Origin: Pedobacter nutrimenti
Lineage (GTDB): Bacteria; Bacteroidota; Bacteroidia; Sphingobacteriales; Sphingobacteriaceae
DNA: 64,000 bases
Assembly (NCBI RefSeq): GCF_003208655.1
Contig: NZ_QKLU01000008.1
Location: 248,001-312,000, forward strand
Reading direction: 5' to 3'
The position numbers were made by a program, and so were the translations under genes. The notes under the pieces are model-generated. The model did not search any database. It had not been told where the DNA came from and saw only the letters and a program-made list of their open reading frames with translations. This document shows, piece after piece, positions 1-9,279 of this stretch; position 1 is the first letter of the stretch; every line of letters begins with the position of its first letter.

Positions 1-1553
1 GGTTTACTGATGACATCATTGGCGCCTGCATTAATCGCAGTTCTTTTATCGTCTTCCAGAACAGCGGCTGAAAAAGTAATCACAGGGATCTGCTCCTTGC
101 CGCTTACATAACCATCCCGGATCAGTTTTATGGCATCCAGGCCGTTCATAACAGGCATAAAAGTATCCATTAGAACCAGGTCGTAATCTTTTTCTTTCAA
201 CTGTTCCAAAGCTTCGCGGCCGTTTTCAACCAGGTCGAAACTGATGTTCCAGTCTTTGAGGATTTTTTTGATCAGGAAAGCATTAATAGGATTGTCCTCA
301 GCAACCAGGATACTTACATTTTCAAAAGGCAGCAGTTTTGTCTGGCCCGCAGGTTTCTCCTGGGCATCATTACTCAGCACCTCATACCAATTGGTAAAAC
401 AGAAAGTACTGCCTTTGTTTTCTTCACTGAAAACTTCGAGTATTCCTCCTTTGAGTTTTGCCAGATTTTTTACGATGGAAAGCCCCAATCCTGTTCCTCC
501 GAATTTAATGGTGGTTTGTTCATCGGCCTGCTCAAAAGTTTCAAATATCTTTTCTATATTTTCTTTGGCAATACCGATACCTGTATCAGAAACGGAAAAT
601 TTGACCTGAACATTATTGCCCTTTTTATCTATAACTTCAACTTTCAGGGCTACCTGTCCATGTTGGGTGAACTTGATGGCATTCCCAATCAGGTTCATCA
701 GGATCTGGTTTAAACGAAGGGAATCGGCCATAACCAGTGTCGGTATGTTTTGATCATAATCGGTTAGCAGTTCCAGGGATTTCTCCTTCGCATGGATTTT
801 CAGCAAGTTGACTACGGCATTGCAGTTTTTAAGCAGGTCTGTCTCAGCCCGGTTAATTTTAAATTTACCGGCTTCTATTTTGGAGAGGTCCAATATGTCG
901 TTGATGACCCCAAGTAAGGAATTGGAGGAGATCTCCAGTAAATTGACCATCTCTTTTTGCTCTTCTGTCAGGGAGGTACTGTTGAGCAGGTTGGCGATAC
1001 CTATAATCCCGTTAATGGGCGTCCTGATCTCATGGCTCATATTGGCCAGGAAATTTTCTTTGATCCTTTTTCCCTGTTCGGCTTCTTCTTTGGCCTGGAT
1101 CAGTTTTTTCTGATAGGCCTGCAGTTCTTCATTCTTCTTTTTAATGTCCCGCTGGTTCCTAACAAATTGTATAAAGGAATCTACTTTTGCAGAAGTCACA
1201 AAAGGGTTTAAAGGCTTGTACAGGTAATCTACAGCTCCCGTATTAAGACCTTTTACCGCATACTTGGTTTCTGTAGAAATAGCGGTTACAAAAATGATCA
1301 GGATGTCTTTGGTCCTGGGATTACTTTTGAGGATTTCCACCAGTTCAAAACCATCCATTTCCGGCATTTGAACATCCACAAGGGCAATAGAAATATCCAT
1401 CTCCCAGGACAACCTCAATGCCTCGTTTGGAAGGGTGGTACTGATAATGTTTACATCTTCCCTGTCCAGTAAGGCTTCCAGGGCGATGATGTTCTCCGGT
1501 CGGTCATCAACAATTAATATGTTAATTTTTTCCATTGGGTCGTTCTTTGTCAT
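1..1553 (-). CDS. Hybrid histidine kinase, REC-HisKA-HATPase-REC (3' end outside window)
   Basis: This is a cytoplasmic hybrid sensor kinase with no membrane segment or signal peptide. It opens with a receiver domain (phospho-acceptor Asp60 in VDVQMPEMDG, Lys113), followed by a short coiled linker at about 135-165, a HisKA dimerisation domain with His174 in NMSHEIRTPING, an HATPase domain (DTGIGI and GGTGLGLSI motifs) and a second receiver (AEDNPIN, VLMDTFMP). The reading frame is still open at base 1, at the SKP lysine motif of the last receiver, so only a short tail is missing. The start is ATG at 1553; a second in-frame ATG lies at 1535. It follows the cheR-like gene by 15 bases, so it is probably the third gene of that operon. 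A receiver-first kinase usually relays a signal from another kinase, here plausibly the upstream one. That link is inferred. Confidence 0.93.
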   Translation of the reverse strand, partial: MTKNDPMEKINILIVDDRPENIIALEALLDREDVNIISTTLPNEALRLSWEMDISIALVDVQMPEMDGFELVEILKSNPRTKDILIIFVTAISTETKYAVKGLNTGAVDYLYKPLNPFVTSAKVDSFIQFVRNQRDIKKKNEELQAYQKKLIQAKEEAEQGKRIKENFLANMSHEIRTPINGIIGIANLLNSTSLTEEQKEMVNLLEISSNSLLGVINDILDLSKIEAGKFKINRAETDLLKNCNAVVNLLKIHAKEKSLELLTDYDQNIPTLVMADSLRLNQILMNLIGNAIKFTQHGQVALKVEVIDKKGNNVQVKFSVSDTGIGIAKENIEKIFETFEQADEQTTIKFGGTGLGLSIVKNLAKLKGGILEVFSEENKGSTFCFTNWYEVLSNDAQEKPAGQTKLLPFENVSILVAEDNPINAFLIKKILKDWNISFDLVENGREALEQLKEKDYDLVLMDTFMPVMNGLDAIKLIRDGYVSGKEQIPVITFSAAVLEDDKRTAINAGANDVISK

Positions 1554-1568
1554 TCAAATATTTTTCTG

Positions 1569-2405
1569 CTAAGCAGTCTTTTGGTAGATATTGTTTTTTT
1601 TATCGATCACTTTAAACCGGCCGGTTTCGGTACTTCTGAGGGTCTCTTTGGAACCCAGGCATAAAAAACCAAAATTAGCTAAACTGTTGTAAAAAAGGTC
1701 GATCACTTTTTTTTGTAAATCTGTATTGAAATAAATGAGAACGTTACGGCAGGAGATCACCTGAAATTCGTTAAAAACACCATCTGATGCCAGGTTGTGG
1801 GCTGAGAACAAGATGTTTTTTTTCAGGTGGTGGTGAATGGAAGCGGCGTCGTATTTGGCGGTATAATAATCCGACAGGGTATGGGAGGTCCCGGTTTTTA
1901 AAAAATTTTCTGAATACAGTTTCATTTTCTGCAGGTCATAAATACCATTCTTTGCAAATTCCAGTACTTCAGAATTGATGTCTGTACCATAAAAGAAGCT
2001 CCGCTCATAAAGCTGTGCCTCCGCAAAGAGGATGGCATAAGAGTACAGTTCTTCACCCGTAGAACAGCCTGCATTCCAGACCTTAATGCGCTGATAAGAG
2101 CGTAGGTAGGGAATGATCTGTTCTTTAACTGCGGCATAAAATAAGGGGTCCCTGAACATTTCTGTCACGTTTACGGTTACTTCGATCAGAAAGGATTCAA
2201 AATAATCAGGGTCATTGGTCAGTAATGTACGTAAATCAAACAGGCTTAGTTTTTGCAATTGCATAATCCTGGTTACCCTTCTCTTAAGGGAGGCCCCGGA
2301 ATAATTTTTGAAATCAAAGCCATGAATATGATGAATAAGCGTGATCAGGTGATCCAGCTCTGCATAGCTGATGGTTTCAGGGATATTTTCCAAACGCTGT
2401 TTCAT
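1569..2405 (-). CDS. CheR-type protein-glutamate O-methyltransferase
   Basis: The 278-residue protein has the full CheR layout: an N-terminal helical domain (about 10-75), then the SAM-dependent methyltransferase fold. Visible motifs are NVTEMFRDP (79-87), the SAM-binding WNAGCSTGEE (110-119), acidic Asp142 in GTDIN, CRNVLIYF (219-226) and LGSKE near 250. Classical CheR methylates glutamates of chemoreceptors using S-adenosylmethionine. No chemoreceptor, CheA or CheW is present here; the neighbours on both sides are hybrid kinases. The start lies 1 base after the stop of the upstream kinase, so translation is probably coupled. CheR genes placed next to hybrid kinases are common in Bacteroidota, often with a CheB. 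No CheB lies in the window, though one could lie beyond base 1. The methylation target is unknown. Confidence 0.93.
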   Translation of the reverse strand: MKQRLENIPETISYAELDHLITLIHHIHGFDFKNYSGASLKRRVTRIMQLQKLSLFDLRTLLTNDPDYFESFLIEVTVNVTEMFRDPLFYAAVKEQIIPYLRSYQRIKVWNAGCSTGEELYSYAILFAEAQLYERSFFYGTDINSEVLEFAKNGIYDLQKMKLYSENFLKTGTSHTLSDYYTAKYDAASIHHHLKKNILFSAHNLASDGVFNEFQVISCRNVLIYFNTDLQKKVIDLFYNSLANFGFLCLGSKETLRSTETGRFKVIDKKNNIYQKTA

Positions 2406-2406
2406 A

Positions 2407-5400
2407 TTAGCTTAGCCATACCCTCATCATTGACAGCAGCTGGTCCACGTCAACAGGCTTGGAAATATAATCGTTTGCACCAGCTTCTATACATTTTTCC
2501 CGGTCCTGTTTCATTGCTTTTGCAGTTAATGCAATAATAGGAAGTTTTGAAAACTCTTTCTTTGAACGAATGGCCCTCATGGCTTCATAGCCATCCATTT
2601 CCGGCATCATGATGTCCATCAGCACCAGGTCAATGCCCGGTTCCTCTTCCAGCTTTTCGATGGCTTCCCGTCCGTTATTCGCAATGATAATTTTCAGGTC
2701 ATAACTCTGCAACGCACTCGAAAGGGCGAAGATATTTCGCATGTCGTCGTCTGTAATGAGTACTGTTTTATCTTTAAGTGCCTTTTCCAGGGTAGATACA
2801 CTTTTGTTTTTTGCAGAAGAGGGTTTAGAAAGCTGGAGCTCTTCTTCTTTTTTTAGTTTATTCATGAACAAACTGACCTCGTCGATGAGCCGGTTATTGG
2901 ATTTTGTCGACTTGAGCACCATGGCCTCGGTGTATTTCATAATGTGCGACATTTTATCCTGGTCCAGTTCCATGGCGGTATTGATGATGACCGGGATATG
3001 TGTCAGTTCCGGCTGGGCTTTGATCTGATCGAGTAAATCGAATCCGGAGATGTCGGGTAGGTTCAGGTCCAGGATAATGCAATCGAATATATTGTTCTTC
3101 AGGATATCCAGGGCCTGATGACCGGTAAAGGCCTGGACCACTTCTATTCCCTTACTGACCAGTTCCTCTTTAACGACCATACTTTGCAGTTCCTGGTCCT
3201 CAATAAGCAATACAGTTTTGAAATTATATTTTATATGCTTGTCCAGCAAAAGATCAAAGGCCTGGTCCAGCTGATCTTTTTCTATTGGTTTTTTCAGAAA
3301 ACCGATAGCGCCCTCACGTTCTGCCTGATCTGTTTTTTCATCACCGGCTGACATCATATGGACCGGAATGTGTTTGGTCCTTGGGTCTGATTTTAATTTT
3401 TTCAAAATGGTCCAGCCATCCACCACGGGCAGCATAATGTCCAGGACAATGGCATCAGGGAGGTGTGTAAAAGCCATCTCAAGACCGGTATCCCCGCTAT
3501 GGGCAAGAATTGGCTGGAAACCTTTTTCAAAGGCATAGTCCTTAAGTACGTCAGCAAAGACTTCATCGTCTTCAATGATGAGCAGAATCTGACCTTCTTT
3601 TAGGGCCAATGTTTTTTCTTCTGGTACAACAGGGATTTCAGGCTGGGCAAGTGCTTGAACCAAAGTCGTGTTTTCCGCGGTTTCATGTCCACTATAGACT
3701 GCCGGGATATACAAGGTGAAAAGGCTTCCTTTTTGTGGCTCGCTTTCTACCTGGATCTCTCCGCCAAGAATATGGGCAAGTTCACGGCTAATGGACAAGC
3801 CCAATCCTGTACCGCCGTATTTTCTGCTTGTCGAGCCATCGGCTTGCTGGAAGGCTTCAAAAATCAGTTTCTGTTTATCGGCCGGAATTCCAATACCAGA
3901 ATCCTGTACCTGCAGGGCGATGATGTTTTGTGCCCCCTGCAATGCTGCAGAAAAATAGGTTTTCCCCGGTTTTACCGGTTCGATTTTAAGGCTGATTTTT
4001 CCTTGTTCCGGGGTAAATTTAAAGGCGTTGGACAAAAGGTTTTTAACAATCTGTTCCACACGGGCCAGATCTGTGCTCAGTTGGGCCGGAAGACCGGGAG
4101 ACAAGATGGTTTGGAAATGAATTTTTTTGCTCTTTGCAATTTCATTAAACAGGGACTCCATGTTTTGCTTGATCTCTGTTGGTCTGACCACCTCAATGCT
4201 CAGGTCTATTTTACCAGATTCTATTTTAGAGAGGTCTAGGATGTCGTTGATCAAGGTCAGCAGGTCCGAACCTGCATTATGAATCACACCTGCATATTTG
4301 ATCTGGTCTTCGGTCAGGTTTTCCGGTTTGTTTTCCTTTAGGATCCTGGCCAGGATCAGGATGCTGTTGAGCGGGGTACGAAGTTCGTGGCTCATGTTGG
4401 CCAGGAATTCCGATTTGTATTTACTGGAAATTTCCAGTTCTTCTGCCTTGAGGCTCATGGCTTCACGTGCCTGGTTAACCAGGACATTTCTTTCTTCCAG
4501 CTGCTGCGCCTTTTCTTCCAGTTCGGCATTGGTTTGACGCAACTCTTCCTGTTGGACCCGCAATTCTTCTTCTGAAGCCTGCAACTGCTCAGATTTGTAA
4601 ACCAACTCTTCATTGGTCGTCCGCAATTCTTCCTGCTGGCTTTCGAGTTCTTCTGCTTGTTGCTGGGTCTGCTCAAACAGGCCCCGGAGCTGGATTCTGG
4701 CGGCAGCACTGTTTATGGCTACTCCAATACTTTCGGAAATGGTACTTAGGAAAAGGATTGCAGATTCATCCGGCGTGTTTTTAAAGCCAAGTTCCAGTAC
4801 CGCAACGGTTTCTTCTTCAAACAGAACCGGAAACAGGTATATGGATTCAGGGGAGGTTTGTCCCAGGCCGGATATGATTTGAAGATAGCCCTGCGGAACA
4901 TCCTGTAAAAGTTTATGTTGTTTTTCCAGGGCAGTCTGGCCAACCAGGCCTTCTCCAAATTTGTAACTGGCTATATTTCCCTTTTTTGGGGTATAGGCAT
5001 AACTGCCACTGAGCTCCAGGCGGCTCCTCTTGTCATCGGAAAGAAAAAGGGCACCAATGGGCAGTGCCAGGTAGTTACATACACCCGTTATAATATTGGT
5101 GGACAGTTCATCCATTTCCTGTTCTCCGCGCATGGCCTCATTAATGGCGGTCGCTCCCGAAAGCAGCCAGTTCTTCTGCTCATTTTCTGTGGAAAGTTTT
5201 TCCAGCTGGGCATTGTTGGTCCTGATCTGGGCTTCTGTTTCCTTCTGCTGGTCAAAAGTTCTTCTGATGTAAGAGAAAAGGAATAAAATTAAGATGAAAA
5301 TAACCAGGGCACTGCCGATCACAATGGCTACAGTTTGTTTTTTACTGACGATGGTCTTGTGCAGTCTTTTTTCGAGCAGGGCCCTTTCTTCCAGCACCAT

Positions 5401-5880
5401 TTTATCGGTCAGCTTGTTCAGATTTTCCCTGATGAGCCAGCCTTCGTTGCCTTTTAGCCGGTTCAGCGCAGCCTCTTTTCCTGAAGTATAGTTGAGTTGT
5501 ATGACCCCTTTTATGAAACTGAGCCGCTTTTCGGCATATAGTTCCAGGCTGTCCACCCGTTCTACCTGGGCGGGATTGTCCCTGACAAGTTTTTTGAGGT
5601 CATGAACCGAGGGCATTACTTTGTTGACATTGGCAGAATAGGAGTCCATAAACTTCGGCTCCTGGGTTAAAATAAACCCCCTTAGCCCACTCTCAGTGTT
5701 CACCAGTTCCAATTTAATTTTCTGGGTCAGAATCATCACCTCATAGGTGTGGTTTTCCCAGTTGGAATCTTCATCAAAAGAATTGATACTCAGATAGGAA
5801 GTAACAGCAGAAAAAAGTACAAATAGCAGCGAAATGGCGAAGCCGGTGAGTACTTGCTGTTTGAAAGAAAGCTTAAACAT
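2407..5880 (-). CDS. Membrane hybrid histidine kinase: CHASE3-like, GAF, HisKA, HATPase, three receivers
   Basis: This 1157-residue kinase has a transmembrane segment at about 12-30, a periplasmic CHASE3-like helical domain (about 35-180, with ESGLRGFIL), a second membrane segment (about 184-204), a GAF domain (about 240-395) and a long Gln/Glu-rich coiled coil (about 400-480). The HisKA domain carries His498 (NMSHELRTPLN). The HATPase has an N box near 614-623, DSGIGIP at 660-666 and GGTGLGLSI at 689-697. Three C-terminal receivers follow, with acceptor aspartates 814, 938 and 1089. All three keep the acidic pocket, so all may be active. It is the first gene of the operon leading into cheR and the second hybrid kinase. 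The ligand is unknown. I found no convincing promoter motif in the 163 bases upstream. Confidence 0.95.
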   Translation of the reverse strand: MFKLSFKQQVLTGFAISLLFVLFSAVTSYLSINSFDEDSNWENHTYEVMILTQKIKLELVNTESGLRGFILTQEPKFMDSYSANVNKVMPSVHDLKKLVRDNPAQVERVDSLELYAEKRLSFIKGVIQLNYTSGKEAALNRLKGNEGWLIRENLNKLTDKMVLEERALLEKRLHKTIVSKKQTVAIVIGSALVIFILILFLFSYIRRTFDQQKETEAQIRTNNAQLEKLSTENEQKNWLLSGATAINEAMRGEQEMDELSTNIITGVCNYLALPIGALFLSDDKRSRLELSGSYAYTPKKGNIASYKFGEGLVGQTALEKQHKLLQDVPQGYLQIISGLGQTSPESIYLFPVLFEEETVAVLELGFKNTPDESAILFLSTISESIGVAINSAAARIQLRGLFEQTQQQAEELESQQEELRTTNEELVYKSEQLQASEEELRVQQEELRQTNAELEEKAQQLEERNVLVNQAREAMSLKAEELEISSKYKSEFLANMSHELRTPLNSILILARILKENKPENLTEDQIKYAGVIHNAGSDLLTLINDILDLSKIESGKIDLSIEVVRPTEIKQNMESLFNEIAKSKKIHFQTILSPGLPAQLSTDLARVEQIVKNLLSNAFKFTPEQGKISLKIEPVKPGKTYFSAALQGAQNIIALQVQDSGIGIPADKQKLIFEAFQQADGSTSRKYGGTGLGLSISRELAHILGGEIQVESEPQKGSLFTLYIPAVYSGHETAENTTLVQALAQPEIPVVPEEKTLALKEGQILLIIEDDEVFADVLKDYAFEKGFQPILAHSGDTGLEMAFTHLPDAIVLDIMLPVVDGWTILKKLKSDPRTKHIPVHMMSAGDEKTDQAEREGAIGFLKKPIEKDQLDQAFDLLLDKHIKYNFKTVLLIEDQELQSMVVKEELVSKGIEVVQAFTGHQALDILKNNIFDCIILDLNLPDISGFDLLDQIKAQPELTHIPVIINTAMELDQDKMSHIMKYTEAMVLKSTKSNNRLIDEVSLFMNKLKKEEELQLSKPSSAKNKSVSTLEKALKDKTVLITDDDMRNIFALSSALQSYDLKIIIANNGREAIEKLEEEPGIDLVLMDIMMPEMDGYEAMRAIRSKKEFSKLPIIALTAKAMKQDREKCIEAGANDYISKPVDVDQLLSMMRVWLS

Positions 5881-6043
5881 ATATAATATGTGAGATTTTG
5901 TTGGTGTCCATAAATCCTGATTGCTTCAGAAAGTTATGCAATATTAACTATAAAATATTTTCGTGCGATTTTAAACTGTGTATTTAGTGAAAAATGTTTT
6001 GAAAGATTATCTATTTTAGCGCAATTAATGTATTTTAATCTAT

Positions 6044-6397
6044 ATGATAGTCTACGGCATTCCAAATTGTAATACGGTAAAAAAAGCGCAGACCTGGCTG
6101 AAAGAGCATGGCTTTGATTATGAATTCCATGATTTTAAAAAGAAGGGAATAACTGCAGGGAAACTCAATGAGTGGTGTACTGTATTTGGCTGGGAAAATG
6201 TATTGAACAGAAAAGGCACAACCTGGAAAAAACTTGATCCCCAGACGCAGCAGTCGGTTAAAGATCAGGAGTCTGCGATAAAATTACTGGTAAACCATAC
6301 CAGTGCGATTAAAAGACCAGTAGTAGAACTGGAGGGTAAGGCGGTATTGTTAAGTTTTAATGAGGAGCAATACGGACAAGTTCTAAACAAGGTTTAA
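6044..6397 (+). CDS. ArsC/Spx-family reductase (YffB-like)
   Basis: The 117-residue protein has the thioredoxin-like ArsC fold start MIVYGIPNCNTVKKA, with a single cysteine (Cys9) at the active-site position, and the C-terminal KRPVVE motif carrying the conserved cis-proline. Length and motifs match the YffB/YfgD branch rather than true arsenate reductase, which would sit beside arsenic-resistance genes; none are present. The physiological substrate of YffB-type proteins is not firmly known; a glutathione- or thiol-dependent role is assumed from the fold. It is transcribed away from the kinase operon across a 163-base divergent gap, and the next gene follows 63 bases later. Confidence 0.85.
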   Translation: MIVYGIPNCNTVKKAQTWLKEHGFDYEFHDFKKKGITAGKLNEWCTVFGWENVLNRKGTTWKKLDPQTQQSVKDQESAIKLLVNHTSAIKRPVVELEGKAVLLSFNEEQYGQVLNKV

Positions 6398-6460
6398 ACA
6401 TTTGCTTGTTAATTTTTGTTAAATAGATCATCCGGCATTAAAACTATATTAAATTTGGCC

Positions 6461-7198
6461 ATGGTTAAAAAAGTAATCGTCGTGTTCTTGTTTGTTTTGC
6501 CGTTTAAGTTATTTGCCCAGGGCGTAGTGACCGGAACGGTTTATGATTTTGAAAATAAAACTTTCCCTTTACAGAAAGTGGTGGTGAAAAATCTCAACAA
6601 TCAAAAACTGGCCATTACAAAAGCAAGCGGACAATTTACTATTGATGCCAACAAAGGTGATGTGCTGGAGCTTTCCCTGATTGGCTACCATACCGACACC
6701 CTGTTCCTAACGGACCTGAACCCGAAAACAATATTTTTGCCCGTTAATGCCAAAAATCTTAAAGAGGTTAGTATTGTCAGTGCAAAACTTTCTCCGTATC
6801 TGGACCTGAAAAATACAGCTAAGGGACCCACTACGGTTTCTACAGATGGTCTGGCCGGAAAGGGGAATTTTGACAGGGCCGGCGGTTTGATCCTTGGATT
6901 TGGTGCCGGTAGAATTAAAAAAGAACAGGCCAAAATCAGGGCGCTGGAAGCCAGGGATGCTTACGAGACAGAGATCAATAATAATTTTAATGAGCAAACG
7001 GTTTCTGCACTGATTAAACTCAAAGGTCAGGAACTGAAAGATTTTATTGCCATGTTCAGGCCATCGGTGGCGCTGATTAAAGATGAAAGGCCTTTTAATT
7101 ATTCTTATTACATCGCCCAGGCACACCAGCGCTGGCTTAAAATGACACCCGCTGAACGTAAATTACCTCCTGTACCGGTGATGAAACAACGTCAGTAA
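6461..7198 (+). CDS. Exported protein with carboxypeptidase-like regulatory domain
   Basis: The protein has 245 residues from the ATG at 6461, which is preferred over an upstream TTG at 6416 because it places the signal peptide (KKVIVVFLFVLPFKLFAQ) at the N terminus. A beta-sandwich carboxypeptidase-regulatory-like domain follows (GTVYDFENKTFPLQKVVV, IGYHTDTLFL, about 20-100), then a Lys/Glu-rich helical part. The C terminus (ELKDFIAMFRP ... YYIAQAHQRWLKMTPAER) matches that of the exported protein at 12924-13619, so the two are paralogues. This is not a SusC/TonB protein because the barrel and plug are absent. The function is unknown; a periplasmic or outer-membrane-associated location is inferred from the signal peptide. 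Confidence 0.82.
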   Translation: MVKKVIVVFLFVLPFKLFAQGVVTGTVYDFENKTFPLQKVVVKNLNNQKLAITKASGQFTIDANKGDVLELSLIGYHTDTLFLTDLNPKTIFLPVNAKNLKEVSIVSAKLSPYLDLKNTAKGPTTVSTDGLAGKGNFDRAGGLILGFGAGRIKKEQAKIRALEARDAYETEINNNFNEQTVSALIKLKGQELKDFIAMFRPSVALIKDERPFNYSYYIAQAHQRWLKMTPAERKLPPVPVMKQRQ

Positions 7199-7290
7199 TA
7201 ATGTTACAAGTGTTTCTGGAAAAATAGCAGGCAAGATGGTTTTGGTTTTTAGTACATTTACCTTATTAACCGAACCTTAATTTTTTGTCA

Positions 7291-9273
7291 ATGACTTGGA
7301 AGACTTTAAAACCCTGCCTGGTTTTAACTTTGCTTTGTTCCCTGAGTTTTACAACTTGCCTGCAGGCACAGAACACCGAACCTGAAAGTAATTACGACCC
7401 TCATGCGGCATTCAGCCCTTTGTTTTACAGTCAAAATGGAAATGAATTCCGTTCGGCCATAGGTTATCCGGGGCCAAAGTATTGGCAGAACCGGGCAGAT
7501 TATACGATTTCATCCCGTCTGGATGATCAGAAGAACACCATTACTGGATCATTAACCATCACCTATAAAAATAATAGTCCCGACAAATTGCCTTTTCTCT
7601 GGCTTCAGATGGACCAGAATCTGTTTAAAGAAAAGTCCAGAGGAGCTGTGCTGATCCCTGCGGGGAGCCGTTATGGCTCAAGAGGAGAAAAGATTAATGG
7701 GGGCTATGTCATTCAGGGCTTAAGTGTTTTCCAAAATGGAAAACCGGTAAAATTTACTTCCCTGACCGAGGATACCCGTATGCAGATCCGCCTGACTGAA
7801 CCACTGGCAGAAAACGGAGGAGTGATCACCATTAAAATGGAGTATTCTTTTCTCATTCCGGCAAATGGTTCTGACCGCCTGGGACATTTGTCTACAAAAA
7901 ACGGGGAGATTTACGCCATTGCCCAATGGTATCCCAGAATGTGTGTCTATGACGATGTAATTGGCTGGAATACCCTGCCTTACTGGGGGGCATCGGAGTT
8001 CTATTGTGAATATGGCAATATGGATTTTACGGTAAATGCCCCTGCAGATCATATTGTAATGGGATCGGGGGAATTGCTAAACCCACAGGAGGTGTTTACA
8101 GCCGAACAGCTAAAACGCTGGAATGCGGCAAAAAACAGTGATGAAAAGATTGTCATCCGTTCAGAAACAGAGGTGACCGATCCAAAATCGCGCCCGGCTA
8201 AAGACCGTCTGGTCTGGAAATTCAAAATGTCCAATACCCGGGATGTGGCCTGGGCTTCTTCCAAAGCTTTTGTCCTGGATGCGGCCAGAATTAATCTTCC
8301 AAGTGGTAAAAAGTCTTTGGCTGTATCTGCTCATCCAGTAGAAAGTAATGGGGCAGATGGTTATGGCCGAGGGGTTGAATATGTGAAGGCTTCTATTGAA
8401 TATTATTCAAAAAAATGGTTTGAATATCCATACCCTATGGCAGTCAATGTCGCCACAAATATTAGTGGTATGGAATATCCGGGCATCGTATTTTGCGGGT
8501 GGACTGCAAAAAAGGGCCAGGCATGGGGTGTAATTAACCATGAGTTCGGGCATACCTGGTTTCCGATGATTGTCGGAAGTAATGAACGTAAGTATGGCTG
8601 GATGGATGAGGGTTTTAATACTTTTATAAATGGAGGTTCAACAGAAGCCTTTAATAATGGAGAATATAAGGGAAAACCTGCCAATATGCAGGTCAACGGA
8701 AAAAATATGTCTAAACCGGAGTCTGAATATATTATGTTGACACCGGATGCCATGCGGGAGAAAAATATTGGACAAAACCTTTATTATAAGCCGGCTGCAG
8801 GATTAAACCTGCTGCGCAACCAGATTCTGGGGCCCGAGCGTTTTGACTACGCTTTTCAGAATTACATCAGGCATTGGGCATACAAGCATCCGACACCCTT
8901 TGATTTTTTCCGTTCGATGGAAAATGGGGCTGGAGAAGATCTTGCGTGGTTTTGGAGAGGATGGTTTATTGAAAACTGGAAAATGGACCAGGCAATTACA
9001 GCGGTGGCCCCTGTAAATGCTGCAGATGGAACAACAGAAGGATATAACATTACAGTAGCCAATCTGGAAAAACTACCGATGCCGGTCATTCTGGAAGTGA
9101 CCCTGAAAAGCGGAAAAAAAGAGACGGTCAAACTGGCTGCCGATGTCTGGATGCGCAATAAAACCTGGACGGTATATTATCCTTCTTCAGAAGAAGTGGT
9201 CTCTGTGGTTTTGGATCCTGAAAAAGTACTCCCGGATGTGAACCCGGATAACAACAGCTGGATAAAAAATTAA
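7291..9273 (+). CDS. Exported M1-family zinc aminopeptidase
   Basis: The 660-residue protein begins with a signal peptide (about 1-26, ending CLQAQ). The ATG at 7291 is used in place of a TTG two codons upstream. It shows the M1 exopeptidase motif GMEYPG and the gluzincin zinc site HEFGH (417-421), with the third ligand Glu440 exactly 18 residues after the second histidine (WMDEGFN). Family members remove N-terminal residues from peptides. Export suggests digestion of peptides in the periplasm or at the cell surface. The N-terminal beta-sandwich domain (about 45-260) is typical. A mechanosensitive channel gene converges from the other strand only 6 bases downstream, with no clear terminator between them. 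Confidence 0.93.
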   Translation: MTWKTLKPCLVLTLLCSLSFTTCLQAQNTEPESNYDPHAAFSPLFYSQNGNEFRSAIGYPGPKYWQNRADYTISSRLDDQKNTITGSLTITYKNNSPDKLPFLWLQMDQNLFKEKSRGAVLIPAGSRYGSRGEKINGGYVIQGLSVFQNGKPVKFTSLTEDTRMQIRLTEPLAENGGVITIKMEYSFLIPANGSDRLGHLSTKNGEIYAIAQWYPRMCVYDDVIGWNTLPYWGASEFYCEYGNMDFTVNAPADHIVMGSGELLNPQEVFTAEQLKRWNAAKNSDEKIVIRSETEVTDPKSRPAKDRLVWKFKMSNTRDVAWASSKAFVLDAARINLPSGKKSLAVSAHPVESNGADGYGRGVEYVKASIEYYSKKWFEYPYPMAVNVATNISGMEYPGIVFCGWTAKKGQAWGVINHEFGHTWFPMIVGSNERKYGWMDEGFNTFINGGSTEAFNNGEYKGKPANMQVNGKNMSKPESEYIMLTPDAMREKNIGQNLYYKPAAGLNLLRNQILGPERFDYAFQNYIRHWAYKHPTPFDFFRSMENGAGEDLAWFWRGWFIENWKMDQAITAVAPVNAADGTTEGYNITVANLEKLPMPVILEVTLKSGKKETVKLAADVWMRNKTWTVYYPSSEEVVSVVLDPEKVLPDVNPDNNSWIKN

Positions 9274-9279
9274 GTTCTT

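Noticed and set aside
3655..4239. Long plus-strand open frames across the hybrid kinase region (also at 244-609, 808-1113, 4613-4882 and 4915-5286)
   Set aside because: They lie opposite well-supported kinase domains, have no recognisable sequence and arise from codon bias of the real genes.
6450..6457. TAAATTTG box before the exported-protein gene at 6461
   Set aside because: It lies 3 bases from the ATG, so transcription would start inside the codon, and no TTTG is at the right distance (the nearest is 31 bases upstream).
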